Notes under the pieces: generated by a model
What the model was told of the DNA's origin: nothing
What the model saw: the letters and a program-made list of their open reading frames with translations, nothing else
Databases searched by the model: none
In this document: positions 26,927 to 35,623 of the stretch, one piece after another
Position numbering within the stretch: the first letter of the stretch is position 1
How the letters are laid out: every line of letters starts with the position of its first letter
Assembly (NCBI RefSeq): GCF_021582875.1
Contig: NZ_CP091138.1
Coordinates: forward strand, 2,542,001 to 2,606,000
DNA from: Microbacterium sp. KUDC0406
Lineage (GTDB): Bacteria > Actinomycetota > Actinomycetes > Actinomycetales > Microbacteriaceae
Reading direction: 5' to 3'
Length of the DNA: 64,000 nt
Made by a program: the position numbers and the translations under genes

Positions 26927-28387
26927 TCAGTCAGAGCCGAAACTTCGAGATCGAAGGTTCGGGTAGGCCGCCCAAGATCCGCCGGCCCTGCTCTTTCGAC
27001 GGTCGGCGGTGTGGTTGCCGATCCCGATGACGTCGGCAACCACCGCTGCGGGCATGCGCATCGCCAACAGGTTCATGCGTGTTTCGCGGGAGATGCGCGT
27101 GCGGATCCCGATCTCCGTGAGGCGCAGCCGGATGTAGGCCGCAGTCATGTGACGGCCGGGTGAGAGTCCCTCGAACAGCCAGCTTGAGTCCCCTGCGGCA
27201 TAGCCGCGCCGGGGTGGCGCGGAGAGTTGTCTGCGGACGAGGTTGCCGACCGCGTCGTCGAGCACAACAGGGGTGATACCGAACCGCACTGTCACCCGCT
27301 CCGCTGTGGCGTCAACCTGATCGCGAGTCATGCTGACGGCGCGGCCGAGTATCTGGGCATAGAGCAGCACGAAGAGGCCGGCGACGCGTACTTCCAGCTC
27401 GATGTCCTCATCATCGAGGAGACGGTCGATGCCACTCCACAGCTCCTCTTCGGTCATGTTTGACATCGTGTTCCGGGCGGCGCGGACGTTTGTGCTGAGA
27501 TCGCCGGCCAACCGTGATCGGGTCGCCCACCGCACGAAGTGCTCCACAGGCTCGCGCGTCTTCACGCGGGCGATGTAGAGGTCAAGCGTGCGCTGTTCCA
27601 GGTCGCCGACGGTCAGCTTTCTGGCATCCATCCAGGTTAGGAACCGGACGACCGCAGCGAGATGGCTCCGCTGTCCGTGGAAGGCTTCCAAGGATAGGTC
27701 GCGACCATGGTCTCGGTAGCGGCGGTGCAGTTTCGGCAGGATGGCCCATCTGTAGAAGCGGCGAAGCTTGTTTCCGGTGGGGCGCTCGAGCGTGGCCGCC
27801 AAGGCGGCGACGTGCAAAGTGAGCTCGTGCTGGAACACGTGGATCTGCGGCAGCACACCGGCCTCGATGAGCAGACGCCGGAAGTAGCGCGTTGACGGCC
27901 GTTGCGGCAGAAGATCAAGTGCCGAGTGGTCGAGAGGCAGTGCACCCGTTGCCATGCCTCTCAACGTTTCAGTCACATGCTGTCGCCGGAGCCAGCGGAC
28001 AATCGAGCGCGGGTCCATCGGAGCCTTCGTGAGGTGTTTGCGGAGCCTGATCAGCTCGATCGGCGCCTCTGCCGCGGTGCCGATGAGCTCGTCCAGACGC
28101 GCCTGCAGCCTGCAGCGGCCGCAGTGAGTTCCGGTCAGGAATTCCTCGCTGCCGCATGTGCGGCACGCGAATCGGGGCGATTGGCCGGCGCAGGCCGCGC
28201 AGGTGATCACGCCTTCATCAGTGATGAAGGCGAGGACTCGGATGTTCCCGCACGACGGGCACTCAGACGGGTTCCGTCGGAGGGCGCTGTAGCAGACGTT
28301 GCAGATCTTCCCGCCGAGGAGGGAGTACAGGCCCACGGCTGAACGGCCGCAGCGGTCACAGGACCGCAACGGCACTGCCGCCGTCAT
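26927..28387 (-). CDS. Zinc-ribbon tyrosine-recombinase-like protein (third gene of recombinase module)
   Basis: A 486-residue protein. The first 100 residues hold six CxxC-type knuckles (CDRCG, CNVC, CPSCG, CAAC, CRTCG, CGRC), predicting several zinc ribbons. The rest resembles a degenerate tyrosine recombinase: an N-terminal SAM-like DNA-binding region with LAAVVRFLTWMDARKLTVGDL, a core with LFVLLYAQILGRAVSMTRDQV, and a C-terminal GNHTADRRKSRAGGSWAAYP with a possible catalytic Tyr. The usual HxLR box is not visible (RISRETRMNLLAM instead), so it may be an accessory subunit. ATG 28387 overlaps the stop of the XRE gene (ATGA). Confidence 0.75.
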   Translation of the reverse strand: MTAAVPLRSCDRCGRSAVGLYSLLGGKICNVCYSALRRNPSECPSCGNIRVLAFITDEGVITCAACAGQSPRFACRTCGSEEFLTGTHCGRCRLQARLDELIGTAAEAPIELIRLRKHLTKAPMDPRSIVRWLRRQHVTETLRGMATGALPLDHSALDLLPQRPSTRYFRRLLIEAGVLPQIHVFQHELTLHVAALAATLERPTGNKLRRFYRWAILPKLHRRYRDHGRDLSLEAFHGQRSHLAAVVRFLTWMDARKLTVGDLEQRTLDLYIARVKTREPVEHFVRWATRSRLAGDLSTNVRAARNTMSNMTEEELWSGIDRLLDDEDIELEVRVAGLFVLLYAQILGRAVSMTRDQVDATAERVTVRFGITPVVLDDAVGNLVRRQLSAPPRRGYAAGDSSWLFEGLSPGRHMTAAYIRLRLTEIGIRTRISRETRMNLLAMRMPAAVVADVIGIGNHTADRRKSRAGGSWAAYPNLRSRSFGSD

Positions 28388-28731
28388 CGGCCGGGATCGG
28401 CGGGGCGATGAAGCCGCGCGCGCACCGGACGAAGGTCCCCGATCGCCGTGTCACGCCCCCGCCCGGTGCCGGTCTTCTTCGCCGCTGCTGGCTGCGCCGT
28501 GACGGTGATGAGGTCGTTCGGCTGGCATCCGAAGATGCGGCACAGAGCAGCCAACACCTCGACGTTCAACCGCTCCGGTGCTTTGGTGACCAGTCGATAC
28601 ACCTGCTCGCGGGACAGGACGATGCCCTGTTCACGCAGCGGCGCGAGCAGCTCCGTGGTCTGGAACATCCCAGCCTCGGCCATCAGAGCGCGCAAGTGCC
28701 AGTCGATCGGCCCCTTCGAGTCAATTGTCAT
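28384..28731 (-). CDS. XRE-family helix-turn-helix protein (second gene of recombinase module)
   Basis: A 115-residue protein from ATG 28731, which overlaps the integrase stop by 11 bases. The DNA-binding core reads LRALMAEAGMFQTTELLAPL, then VLSREQVYRLVTKAPERLNVEVLAALCRIFGCQPNDLI, a Cro/C1-type helix-turn-helix with the C-terminal DLI typical of this subgroup. The tail is basic. It is locked between two recombinase genes by overlapping stops and starts, so it probably regulates the module or serves as a recombination directionality factor. Confidence 0.83.
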   Translation of the reverse strand: MTIDSKGPIDWHLRALMAEAGMFQTTELLAPLREQGIVLSREQVYRLVTKAPERLNVEVLAALCRIFGCQPNDLITVTAQPAAAKKTGTGRGRDTAIGDLRPVRARLHRPADPGR

Positions 28732-29839
28732 CACGGTCCTCCGTGTTCCTCTTGAGCGCATCGGCGAGCACCCGGTTCTTATAGTCGTCCCCGACAGACG
28801 TGTAGATCGCGGTGGTCGAGGCGAACGTGTGGCCCACTTGATCCTGCACGAACTTCTCGCTGTAGCCCCACTCGATGAGGTTCGTCACATAGGTGTGCCG
28901 CAGCGAGTGCAGAACAAGTTCTTCCGGAAGTCCGGCCTCGTCGCGCAGCTCGGCGAAACGGTCGTTCAGATAGCGGCCACCGATTCTGGTCTTGCGCTCC
29001 GTCGGCCAGAGAATGTCCGTCTCCCAATCACCGACCACCCGCGGCCGGCCCTGGTCCACCCAATGGGTGAGGCCGTCAACGACCCAGTCGAACTCGGGCA
29101 GAGTCAGCACGGTCCGTCGCTTCGGACCGGTGCCCCGACTGCCCTTCCCGTGCCGGACATACGCCGCTCCGAAACTCCCGAACCCGGGGGCCACCGGGTT
29201 CGACCGCAGATCGGCAACGTCGAGTCCGATGCACTCGGATCGCCGCAGCCCAAAGGCGTAGATGGTCTTGAACATCTGCGCGTTCCGGAGCGCAGCAAGC
29301 GCCCCCTTCCTCCTGGCTCGCACGATCGCCTCGACCCGAGCATCCGCAGCCTCGAAGAACCGCTCCAGCTCGTCGAAGGTGAGGGCACGGCGCCCCGGAT
29401 CTCCCTCATAGTCGAGCAGGTGCGAGATCGTGTTCCAGTCATGGCAGATCTGCTGCGGCGCATCCCCGAACCGAGCCAGACACTCGGCCTGCCAGCCGTA
29501 CCGCGGGTCAGTGAGGAAGTCGCAGAACAGGCGGATCCTCGTCTGATACCCCCGAATCGTTGACCGCTTCAAGGGCCCCTTGCCGGGGCGCACGCGCACT
29601 GAGTAGTCCTCGAGGTCCCGCGGCTGCCACTGCCACGGGTACGCCGCGCAGAACACCGCGAAATCCTCGATGAACCGCCGACGCGAATCGATGGTGGTCG
29701 CCTGCAAACCGCGACTGGTCTGCTGGTTTGCCCAGCCATCCAGCATCGACTCGAAGACGTACTTCCCCTCATCGAGGGCGACGACATTTCCTGTCAGCCG
29801 CAGCGAAGAGCGACCATCATCATCTGAACCAGAACGCAC
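28721..29839 (-). CDS. Tyrosine-type site-specific integrase (first gene of recombinase module)
   Basis: A 372-residue integrase starting at GTG 29839. The core-binding domain spans about residues 30-130 (TIDSRRRFIEDFAVFCAAYP). The catalytic domain has the full set: Arg in AFGLRRSECIGLDV, Lys near HGKGSRGTGPKRR, HSLRHTYVTNL for His-x-x-Arg, VGHTFASTTAIYTSV for the second His and the nucleophilic Tyr. It should therefore be active in strand exchange. It heads a three-gene unit with overlapping ends and is preceded by a repeat-rich region that could be its target or regulator site. Confidence 0.9.
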   Translation of the reverse strand: MRSGSDDDGRSSLRLTGNVVALDEGKYVFESMLDGWANQQTSRGLQATTIDSRRRFIEDFAVFCAAYPWQWQPRDLEDYSVRVRPGKGPLKRSTIRGYQTRIRLFCDFLTDPRYGWQAECLARFGDAPQQICHDWNTISHLLDYEGDPGRRALTFDELERFFEAADARVEAIVRARRKGALAALRNAQMFKTIYAFGLRRSECIGLDVADLRSNPVAPGFGSFGAAYVRHGKGSRGTGPKRRTVLTLPEFDWVVDGLTHWVDQGRPRVVGDWETDILWPTERKTRIGGRYLNDRFAELRDEAGLPEELVLHSLRHTYVTNLIEWGYSEKFVQDQVGHTFASTTAIYTSVGDDYKNRVLADALKRNTEDRDDN

Positions 29840-29848
29840 GCCTCCATG

Positions 29849-29879
29849 GTTGCAGTAGTTGCATCATTGTTGCAACTGC
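29849..29879. repeat. TTGCA repeats and inverted repeat before the integrase gene
   Basis: Three TTGCA units at 29850-29854, 29859-29863 and 29870-29874 lie 9-11 bases apart. The segment AGTTGCA (29857-29863) and TGCAACT (29871-29877) also form an inverted repeat. This looks like a protein-binding or core recombination site, just upstream of the GTG of the integrase. Confidence 0.45.
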
Positions 29880-30198
29880 TCTCCATGATCTGCATCCGCA
29901 GAGGTTGATGGACACGTTCTTGAAGCACCGCCCCGGCAGGCAAGAAGGTGACTTGATGGCCAAATCACCCTTGTCGGAACCATAAGCGACAGCCACGCCG
30001 ACCGTGATCCACTCCTGGGCTCGGCGGCCAGCTCCCGCCGAGCCTCCTGCCACGACCTAGAAACTCCAGATCCACCATGCAATCGCAAGCAAGTGATGCA
30101 TCTGATGTCGATACTGCTTGGTCTGTCGTCCATCGCGCATCAACCACACATCGACGGCATCCATGCAGACAGCGTTCGAACAGGTCGGGATGCCGCCG
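29880..30198. other. No gene seen between the integrase and the siderophore permease
   Basis: About 320 bases with short overlapping frames on both strands and no ribosome site, signal or family motif. It is the right edge of the accessory island. Base composition climbs back to chromosomal level near 30190, where the permease gene ends. Confidence 0.5.
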
Positions 30199-32259
30199 CT
30201 ACGCATCGCGGGAGCGCCAGAGCAGCCAGACGAAGTACGGGGCGCCGATCAGGGCGACGACCAGACCCGCGGGCAGCTGCGCGGGAGCGAGCACGGTGCG
30301 GCCGATCGCATCCGCGACGCCCACGAGCACGGCACCGAGCACCGCCGCCACGGGGAGGACCCGGGCGTTGCGCGCGCCGACAAGGGCACGGGCGGCGTGC
30401 GGAGCCACCAGCCCGACGAATCCGATCACGCCGACGGCGACCACGCTGAGCGCAGCGAGCACTGCGGCAGCGACCAGCAGTGCCAGGCGCACCCGCTCCA
30501 GGCGCACCCCGACCAGACGCGGAGTGTCCTCGTCGAGAGCCATCACGTCGAGCTCGCGGCGCCGGGTCAGCACGAACGGCAGCACGATGACGAGCACGAT
30601 GGCGAGCGGGATGACCTGCTCCCAGATGCGCCCGTAGGTGGTACCCGAGAGCCAGGTGTAGATCTTCGGGGTGTCCCACGGGTTGCTGCGCAGCAGCACG
30701 AAGGTCGTCAGAGCGGTGGCACCGTACGAGACGCCGATGCCGATCAGGATGAACCGGTCGGCGCCGAGACCGCCCTTCCAGGCCAGCAGGTACACCAGGG
30801 TGAAGGCCAGCAGTGCTCCGGTCACGGCCGCCACCAGCATCCCGAACGTCGAGGCGGCGGCGCCGGTGATGATGAGCACCGCGCCGAGTCCGGCACCGCC
30901 GGTGATGCCGAGCAGCCCGGGATCGGCGAGGGGGTTGCGGCTGACCGCCTGTGTGATCCCGCCGGCCACGGCCAGCGCGGCCCCGGCGAGCACGGCGGCG
31001 ATCACGCGCGGAGCGCGTTCATCCAGTGCGAAGCCGATCTGCGGCGGCGCCAGCCCCTGCAGCCAGAGCACGATGTCGCCGGTGAGCAGCGGTGTGCTGC
31101 CGAGCAGCAGTCCGCCGATCACCACGGCGACGAGCGCCGCGAGACCGACCAGCAGCGTGACGCGGTACCGCACCGCACCGCGCGCACGGAACCGGATGGT
31201 CGGCGGCTGACGGGTGGGACCGGAGTCGCGCAGCCGGCGCGCCATGATCACCAGCACGATCGCGCCGAGCACGGTGGTCGCGACGCCGGTCGGCACGGCG
31301 AGCGCTCCCTCGGCGCCGATCAGCATCCGCAGCACGGCGTCGGCGGCGATCACGACGATCGCGCCGATGAGTCCCGAGGTGGGCAGCAGCAGCGCATGCT
31401 TGCCGAGTGCGGGAACGACGCGCGAGAGCAGCCGGGCGAGCACCGGAGCGCACAGGCCGATGAACCCGATCGGGCCCGCGAGCGTCACGGAGGTCGCGGT
31501 GAGCACGACGGCGAGCAGGATGCCGGATGCCCGGGTGGAGCGGATCGGCACTCCGAGCGACGACGCCGTGTCATCACCGAGCGCCAGCACGTCGAAGCGG
31601 CGCGACATCACGAGTGCGAGCACGGTCGCGATCACCACGACGGGCGCGGCGCGCAGGAACGACTCGAGCCCGAGCTGCGACAGGCTGCCGCTGCCCCAGG
31701 CCAGCAGACCCTTGGTCTGCTCCTCGAACAGGATGAGCATGGTGGCCGTGCCTGCCTGGAACGCCATGGCGAGCGCCGAGCCCGCGAGCACCAGCCGAGT
31801 GGTCGAGGTGCCCGCCCCGCCGGCGAGCCCCAGCACGAGGCCGGCCGCGACGAGACCGCCGGCGAAGGCGACGATCCCCGACGCCCAGAACGGCACCGAG
31901 ACGCCGAACGCGGCCACCGCCGTCACCGCGAAGTACGACCCTCCGGTGACGCCGAGGGTGTCGGGCGAGGCGAGCGCGTTGCGCGACAGCGACTGCATGA
32001 TCAGGCCGGCGACCCCGAGCGCGAACCCGACCGCGACGCCCGCCGCGAGCCGCGGCACGCGCGACCCCCAGAGCACGTCCGCCTCCGGCCACACCGCCCC
32101 GCTGGTCCCCTGCGTCAGGTGCCACGCCGACACCCCCAGCAGCACGACGACGAGCGCGCCCATGACACCTGCAGCAGTCAGCTTCGCGGCGGCAGGCATT
32201 CCGGCATCCTTCGATGGGACGCCGACGGCATCCTGCACCTCACTGCTCAACGCGTTCAC
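30199..32259 (-). CDS. Fused iron-siderophore ABC permease (FhuB-like, two FecCD domains)
   Basis: A 686-residue permease in which two FecCD units are joined head to tail, like E. coli FhuB at about 660. The first half has RVPRLAAGVAVGFALGVAGLIM and LAGPIGFIGLCAPVLARLL. The second has RAPRVIAAVLAGAALAVAGGIT and VGVIGFVGLVAPHAARALV, each ending with its own ATPase-contact loop; about 20 helices in all. It makes the whole channel, so no second permease is needed. It is last in the operon ATPase, binding protein, permease. A tandem repeat array of about 220 bases lies just upstream. Confidence 0.93.
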   Translation of the reverse strand: MNALSSEVQDAVGVPSKDAGMPAAAKLTAAGVMGALVVVLLGVSAWHLTQGTSGAVWPEADVLWGSRVPRLAAGVAVGFALGVAGLIMQSLSRNALASPDTLGVTGGSYFAVTAVAAFGVSVPFWASGIVAFAGGLVAAGLVLGLAGGAGTSTTRLVLAGSALAMAFQAGTATMLILFEEQTKGLLAWGSGSLSQLGLESFLRAAPVVVIATVLALVMSRRFDVLALGDDTASSLGVPIRSTRASGILLAVVLTATSVTLAGPIGFIGLCAPVLARLLSRVVPALGKHALLLPTSGLIGAIVVIAADAVLRMLIGAEGALAVPTGVATTVLGAIVLVIMARRLRDSGPTRQPPTIRFRARGAVRYRVTLLVGLAALVAVVIGGLLLGSTPLLTGDIVLWLQGLAPPQIGFALDERAPRVIAAVLAGAALAVAGGITQAVSRNPLADPGLLGITGGAGLGAVLIITGAAASTFGMLVAAVTGALLAFTLVYLLAWKGGLGADRFILIGIGVSYGATALTTFVLLRSNPWDTPKIYTWLSGTTYGRIWEQVIPLAIVLVIVLPFVLTRRRELDVMALDEDTPRLVGVRLERVRLALLVAAAVLAALSVVAVGVIGFVGLVAPHAARALVGARNARVLPVAAVLGAVLVGVADAIGRTVLAPAQLPAGLVVALIGAPYFVWLLWRSRDA

Positions 32260-32308
32260 TTACTCAACAACCTTCCGAGCGGAGCGACGGACATCCGAGC
32301 CCCCACCG

Positions 32309-32532
32309 GGTCGTTGAGCGAAGGCGAGGAACGAGCCGAAGACGAAACGCGGTGAGATGCCTGGAGAGGCTTGGGCGCTTCGTCTCGCTCCTTCGTCGCT
32401 CGCTCAACGACCGCGGGGCGACGGACCGGGTCGTTGAGCGAAGGCGAGGAACGAGCCGAAGACGAAACGCGGTGAGATGCCTGGAGAGGCTTGGGCGCTT
32501 CGTCTCGCTCCTTCGTCGCTCGCTCAACGACC
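32309..32532. repeat. Family A palindromic repeat, two tandem copies (120-base period)
   Basis: Two identical 104-base copies at 32309-32412 and 32429-32532, separated by 16 bases, giving an exact 120-base period. Each begins GGTCGTTGAGCGAAGGCGAG and ends GCTCGCTCAACGACC, so each can fold into a large hairpin. The second copy covers the last codons and the TGA of the binding-protein gene. It may act as a terminator or attenuator between binding-protein and permease genes. Confidence 0.85.
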
Positions 32533-33555
32533 GAGAGACTTGGCAGCGTCGACGAAGGCGTCGACGATCTGCTCGGCCGAGCGCGGGCCGCCGAAGGTCC
32601 AGATCCCGGCCGGGAACGCGAAGGTGCGGTCGTCCTTCACCGCGGGGATCGATGCCCACGCCGGGTTCTTCTTCGCGGCGTCGATGAAGTTGTCCGACTC
32701 CGTGTCCTCGGTGCCGGTGTAGAACAGGTTGGCGTCGCCGATCGTCGTCATGCCCTCGATGTCGGTCTGCCCCAGGCCGTAGGCCTCGTCGACCTCACCG
32801 GTCCAGGCGTTGGTGAGGCCGACGGCCTCGCCGAGCTCGCCGATCAGCGATCCCTGCCCGAACGGGCGGATCGAGACGTTGCCGCCGTCGACCCAGCCGT
32901 CGATGTAGACGAAGTCTGTGCTCGTCGGCGCAGCATCCGCGACCTCTGCCTTGGCCTCGGCGAGGTGCTTCTCGAACTCGTCGGTGACGTCCTTCGCGCG
33001 GTCCTCACGGCCGGTGGCCTGGGCGATCAGGTCGAAGGTCGAGAGCATCTGCTTCACCGGGTCCTTCGCGTCGGCGCCGAGGGTGGCGAGCACGGGGACG
33101 CCGTACTTCTCGAGCTGGCCGATGATGGCGTCGTCGCGGGTGTAGGCCTCGACGATCACGAGGTCGGGCTTGGTGGCGAAGAGCGCGTCGAGGTTCGGCT
33201 CCTGGCGGGTGCCGACATCCTTCACGTCCTCGGGAAGCTCCTCGGCGGTGTCCCAGGTGCGGTAGCCGTCGGCGTCGGCAACGGCGACGGGGGTGACGCA
33301 CAGGGTCAGCGCATCCTCGACCTGCTGCCATTCCAGCACGGCGACCCGCTCGGCGGGCTTCTCCAGCTTCACGGTGCGACCGAACGCGTCGGTCAGCGAC
33401 ACCGGTCCGGTCGACGTCGTGACGTCGGCGCAGCCGTCACCCGACGCGGCAGGAGCGTTCGACGACGTCGGCTCGGTGACCGAGGTGGTGCCGCATCCGG
33501 CGAGCGCGAGCGTCAGGGCGCCGAGGACGGCGAGGGCGGCGAGGGGCTTCTTCAT
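32524..33555 (-). CDS. Iron-siderophore substrate-binding lipoprotein
   Basis: A 343-residue periplasmic-binding-protein-2-type lipoprotein: signal peptide with lipobox LALAGC (Cys about residue 21), then a Thr/Ser linker. Its features are LEKPAERVAVLEWQQ, ALFATKPDLVIVEAYT and the C-terminal AEQIVDAFVDAAK. It should bind a ferric siderophore and feed the FhuB-like permease. The last two codons and the stop (GGT CGT TGA) come from a family A repeat, so the original C-terminus may have been replaced. The ribosome site AAAGGAA precedes ATG 33555. Confidence 0.93.
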   Translation of the reverse strand: MKKPLAALAVLGALTLALAGCGTTSVTEPTSSNAPAASGDGCADVTTSTGPVSLTDAFGRTVKLEKPAERVAVLEWQQVEDALTLCVTPVAVADADGYRTWDTAEELPEDVKDVGTRQEPNLDALFATKPDLVIVEAYTRDDAIIGQLEKYGVPVLATLGADAKDPVKQMLSTFDLIAQATGREDRAKDVTDEFEKHLAEAKAEVADAAPTSTDFVYIDGWVDGGNVSIRPFGQGSLIGELGEAVGLTNAWTGEVDEAYGLGQTDIEGMTTIGDANLFYTGTEDTESDNFIDAAKKNPAWASIPAVKDDRTFAFPAGIWTFGGPRSAEQIVDAFVDAAKSLGR

Positions 33556-33643
33556 TCGGGTTCCTTTACGTGGACGGGCAAGTCGTTGTCGGGCAAGGTG
33601 CGTCGAGGCCCCTCCGTGTCGTCGAGGCCGTGAGACGACGTGA

Positions 33644-34531
<888 letters not shown>

Positions 34532-34532
34532 G

Positions 34533-34551
34533 TTAGGGAAGCCTAACCTAT
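34533..34551. promoter_or_regulatory. IdeR/DtxR iron box between divergent siderophore genes
   Basis: The string TTAGGGAAGCCTAACCTAT matches TTAGGTTAGGCTAACCTAA at 15 of 19 positions, with both outer halves nearly perfect. Only 29 bases separate the two divergent starts, so binding here would block both the ATPase operon and the siderophore-interacting protein gene when iron is plentiful. The following GTG at 34561 leaves almost no leader. Confidence 0.8.
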
Positions 34552-34560
34552 AGTAGAGAG

Positions 34561-35553
34561 GTGAGCTACCCCGCCTACCGCACTTTCTCCACGACCGTCA
34601 GCCGAGTCACCGCGCTCTCCCCCAACTTCACGCGCATCACTCTCACCGGTCCCGACCTGGTGCACTTCGCGACCGACGGCCTGGACCAGCGCATCAAGCT
34701 GATCCTCCCGTTCGCCGACGGGACGATCACCGACGTGGGTCAGTTCGACGAGCAGGGCTTCAGCGGGGGCTGGTACCAGCAGTGGCGGGCACTGCCCGAC
34801 GAGAAGCGCAATCCGATCCGCACGTACACGGTGCGTGCGGCACGGCCGCATGAGTGCGAGATCGACGTGGACTTCGTCCTGCACGGAGTCGAGGGCCCGG
34901 CATCCGCCTGGGCGAGTGCTGCGCAGCCGGGCAGCGTCGTGCAGATCGTCGGACCGGATGCTCGCGCCGCCGAGCGCGGCGGACTGGAATGGAAGCCCGG
35001 CGACGCCGGCACCGTGCTCATCGCCGGCGACGAGACCGCGGCTCCCGCGATCTGCGCGATCGTGCAGTCGCTGCCCGCCCATGTGCGTGGCGAGGTCTTC
35101 GTCGAGGTGCCGACGGCGGCGGATGCTCTGCCGCTGGACGCTCCGGATGCTGTCCGCGTGAACTGGCTCGGACGCGACGGCGCCCCGCACGGCGAGCGCC
35201 TCACCGCCGCCGTGCGCGCGTGGGGTGAGCGGCGCGCCCTGGTCGTTGAGCGAGGGAGCGGAGCGACTGAGACGAAACGCGCTGCGGCGACTGAAGACGT
35301 TTCGTCTCTGCGTTTCGGCTCACCTTCGGCTCGCTCAACGACCACCGCTCGCGGGGCGACCGAGGAGGATGACACCGACGAGATCCTCTGGGAGGTCCCC
35401 GACGCGACATCCGGCTCGGAGTACGCATGGCTGGCCGGCGAGGCGGGCACGATCACCGCTCTGCGCCGGCACCTGGTGCGCGACCTCGGCATCGACCGCC
35501 GGTCGGTCGCGTTCATGGGCTACTGGCGGACCGGCCGCGCCGAGGCCTCCTGA
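34561..35553 (+). CDS. Siderophore-interacting protein (ferric-siderophore reductase)
   Basis: A 330-residue FAD- and NAD(P)H-dependent ferric-siderophore reductase, starting at GTG 34561. The N-terminal FAD-binding barrel includes NPIRTYTVRAARPHECEIDVDFVLHG, where the R-x-Y-T-V motif binds FAD. The C-terminal SIP domain has VLIAGDETAAPAICAIVQSLP, then SEYAWLAGEAGTITALRRHL and SVAFMGYWRTG. It frees iron from the imported siderophore in the cytoplasm. Residues about 227-261, starting VVERGSGATETKR and ending ARSTTT, are an in-frame family A repeat placed in the loop before the final SIP segment. Transcribed divergently from operon 2 under the shared iron box. Confidence 0.92.
   Translation: MSYPAYRTFSTTVSRVTALSPNFTRITLTGPDLVHFATDGLDQRIKLILPFADGTITDVGQFDEQGFSGGWYQQWRALPDEKRNPIRTYTVRAARPHECEIDVDFVLHGVEGPASAWASAAQPGSVVQIVGPDARAAERGGLEWKPGDAGTVLIAGDETAAPAICAIVQSLPAHVRGEVFVEVPTAADALPLDAPDAVRVNWLGRDGAPHGERLTAAVRAWGERRALVVERGSGATETKRAAATEDVSSLRFGSPSARSTTTARGATEEDDTDEILWEVPDATSGSEYAWLAGEAGTITALRRHLVRDLGIDRRSVAFMGYWRTGRAEAS
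35241..35343. repeat. Family A palindromic repeat inside the siderophore-interacting protein gene
   Basis: A 103-base element running from GGTCGTTGAGCGAGGGAGCG to GGCTCGCTCAACGACC. It is translated in the frame that avoids the TGA within GTTGAG (gtc gtt gag, giving VVER). Removing it would rejoin GERRAL directly to the conserved EILWEVPDATSGSEYAWL segment, apart from a few residues. Confidence 0.85.
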
Positions 35554-35620
35554 CGAGACTGCACGCCCGCGCCGAGACCGCGGTGGTACGCCCACTTCTC
35601 GGCGCGGGCGTGCAGTCTCG
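35554..35620. repeat. Family D palindromic repeat, perfect-arm copy between convergent genes
   Basis: Inverted arms of about 24 bases, beginning CGAGACTGCACGCCCGCGCC and mirrored at the other end to TGCAGTCTCG, surround a loop of about 19 bases. The element begins right after the TGA of the siderophore-interacting protein gene and ends four bases before the stop of the convergent gene. It likely acts as a two-way terminator. Its relative lies within the GH3 gene. Confidence 0.85.
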
Positions 35621-35623
35621 AGG

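Noticed and set aside
30118-32355. A 745-residue plus-strand frame
   Set aside because: Antisense shadow of the FhuB-like permease, composed of His/Arg/Gln-rich residues.
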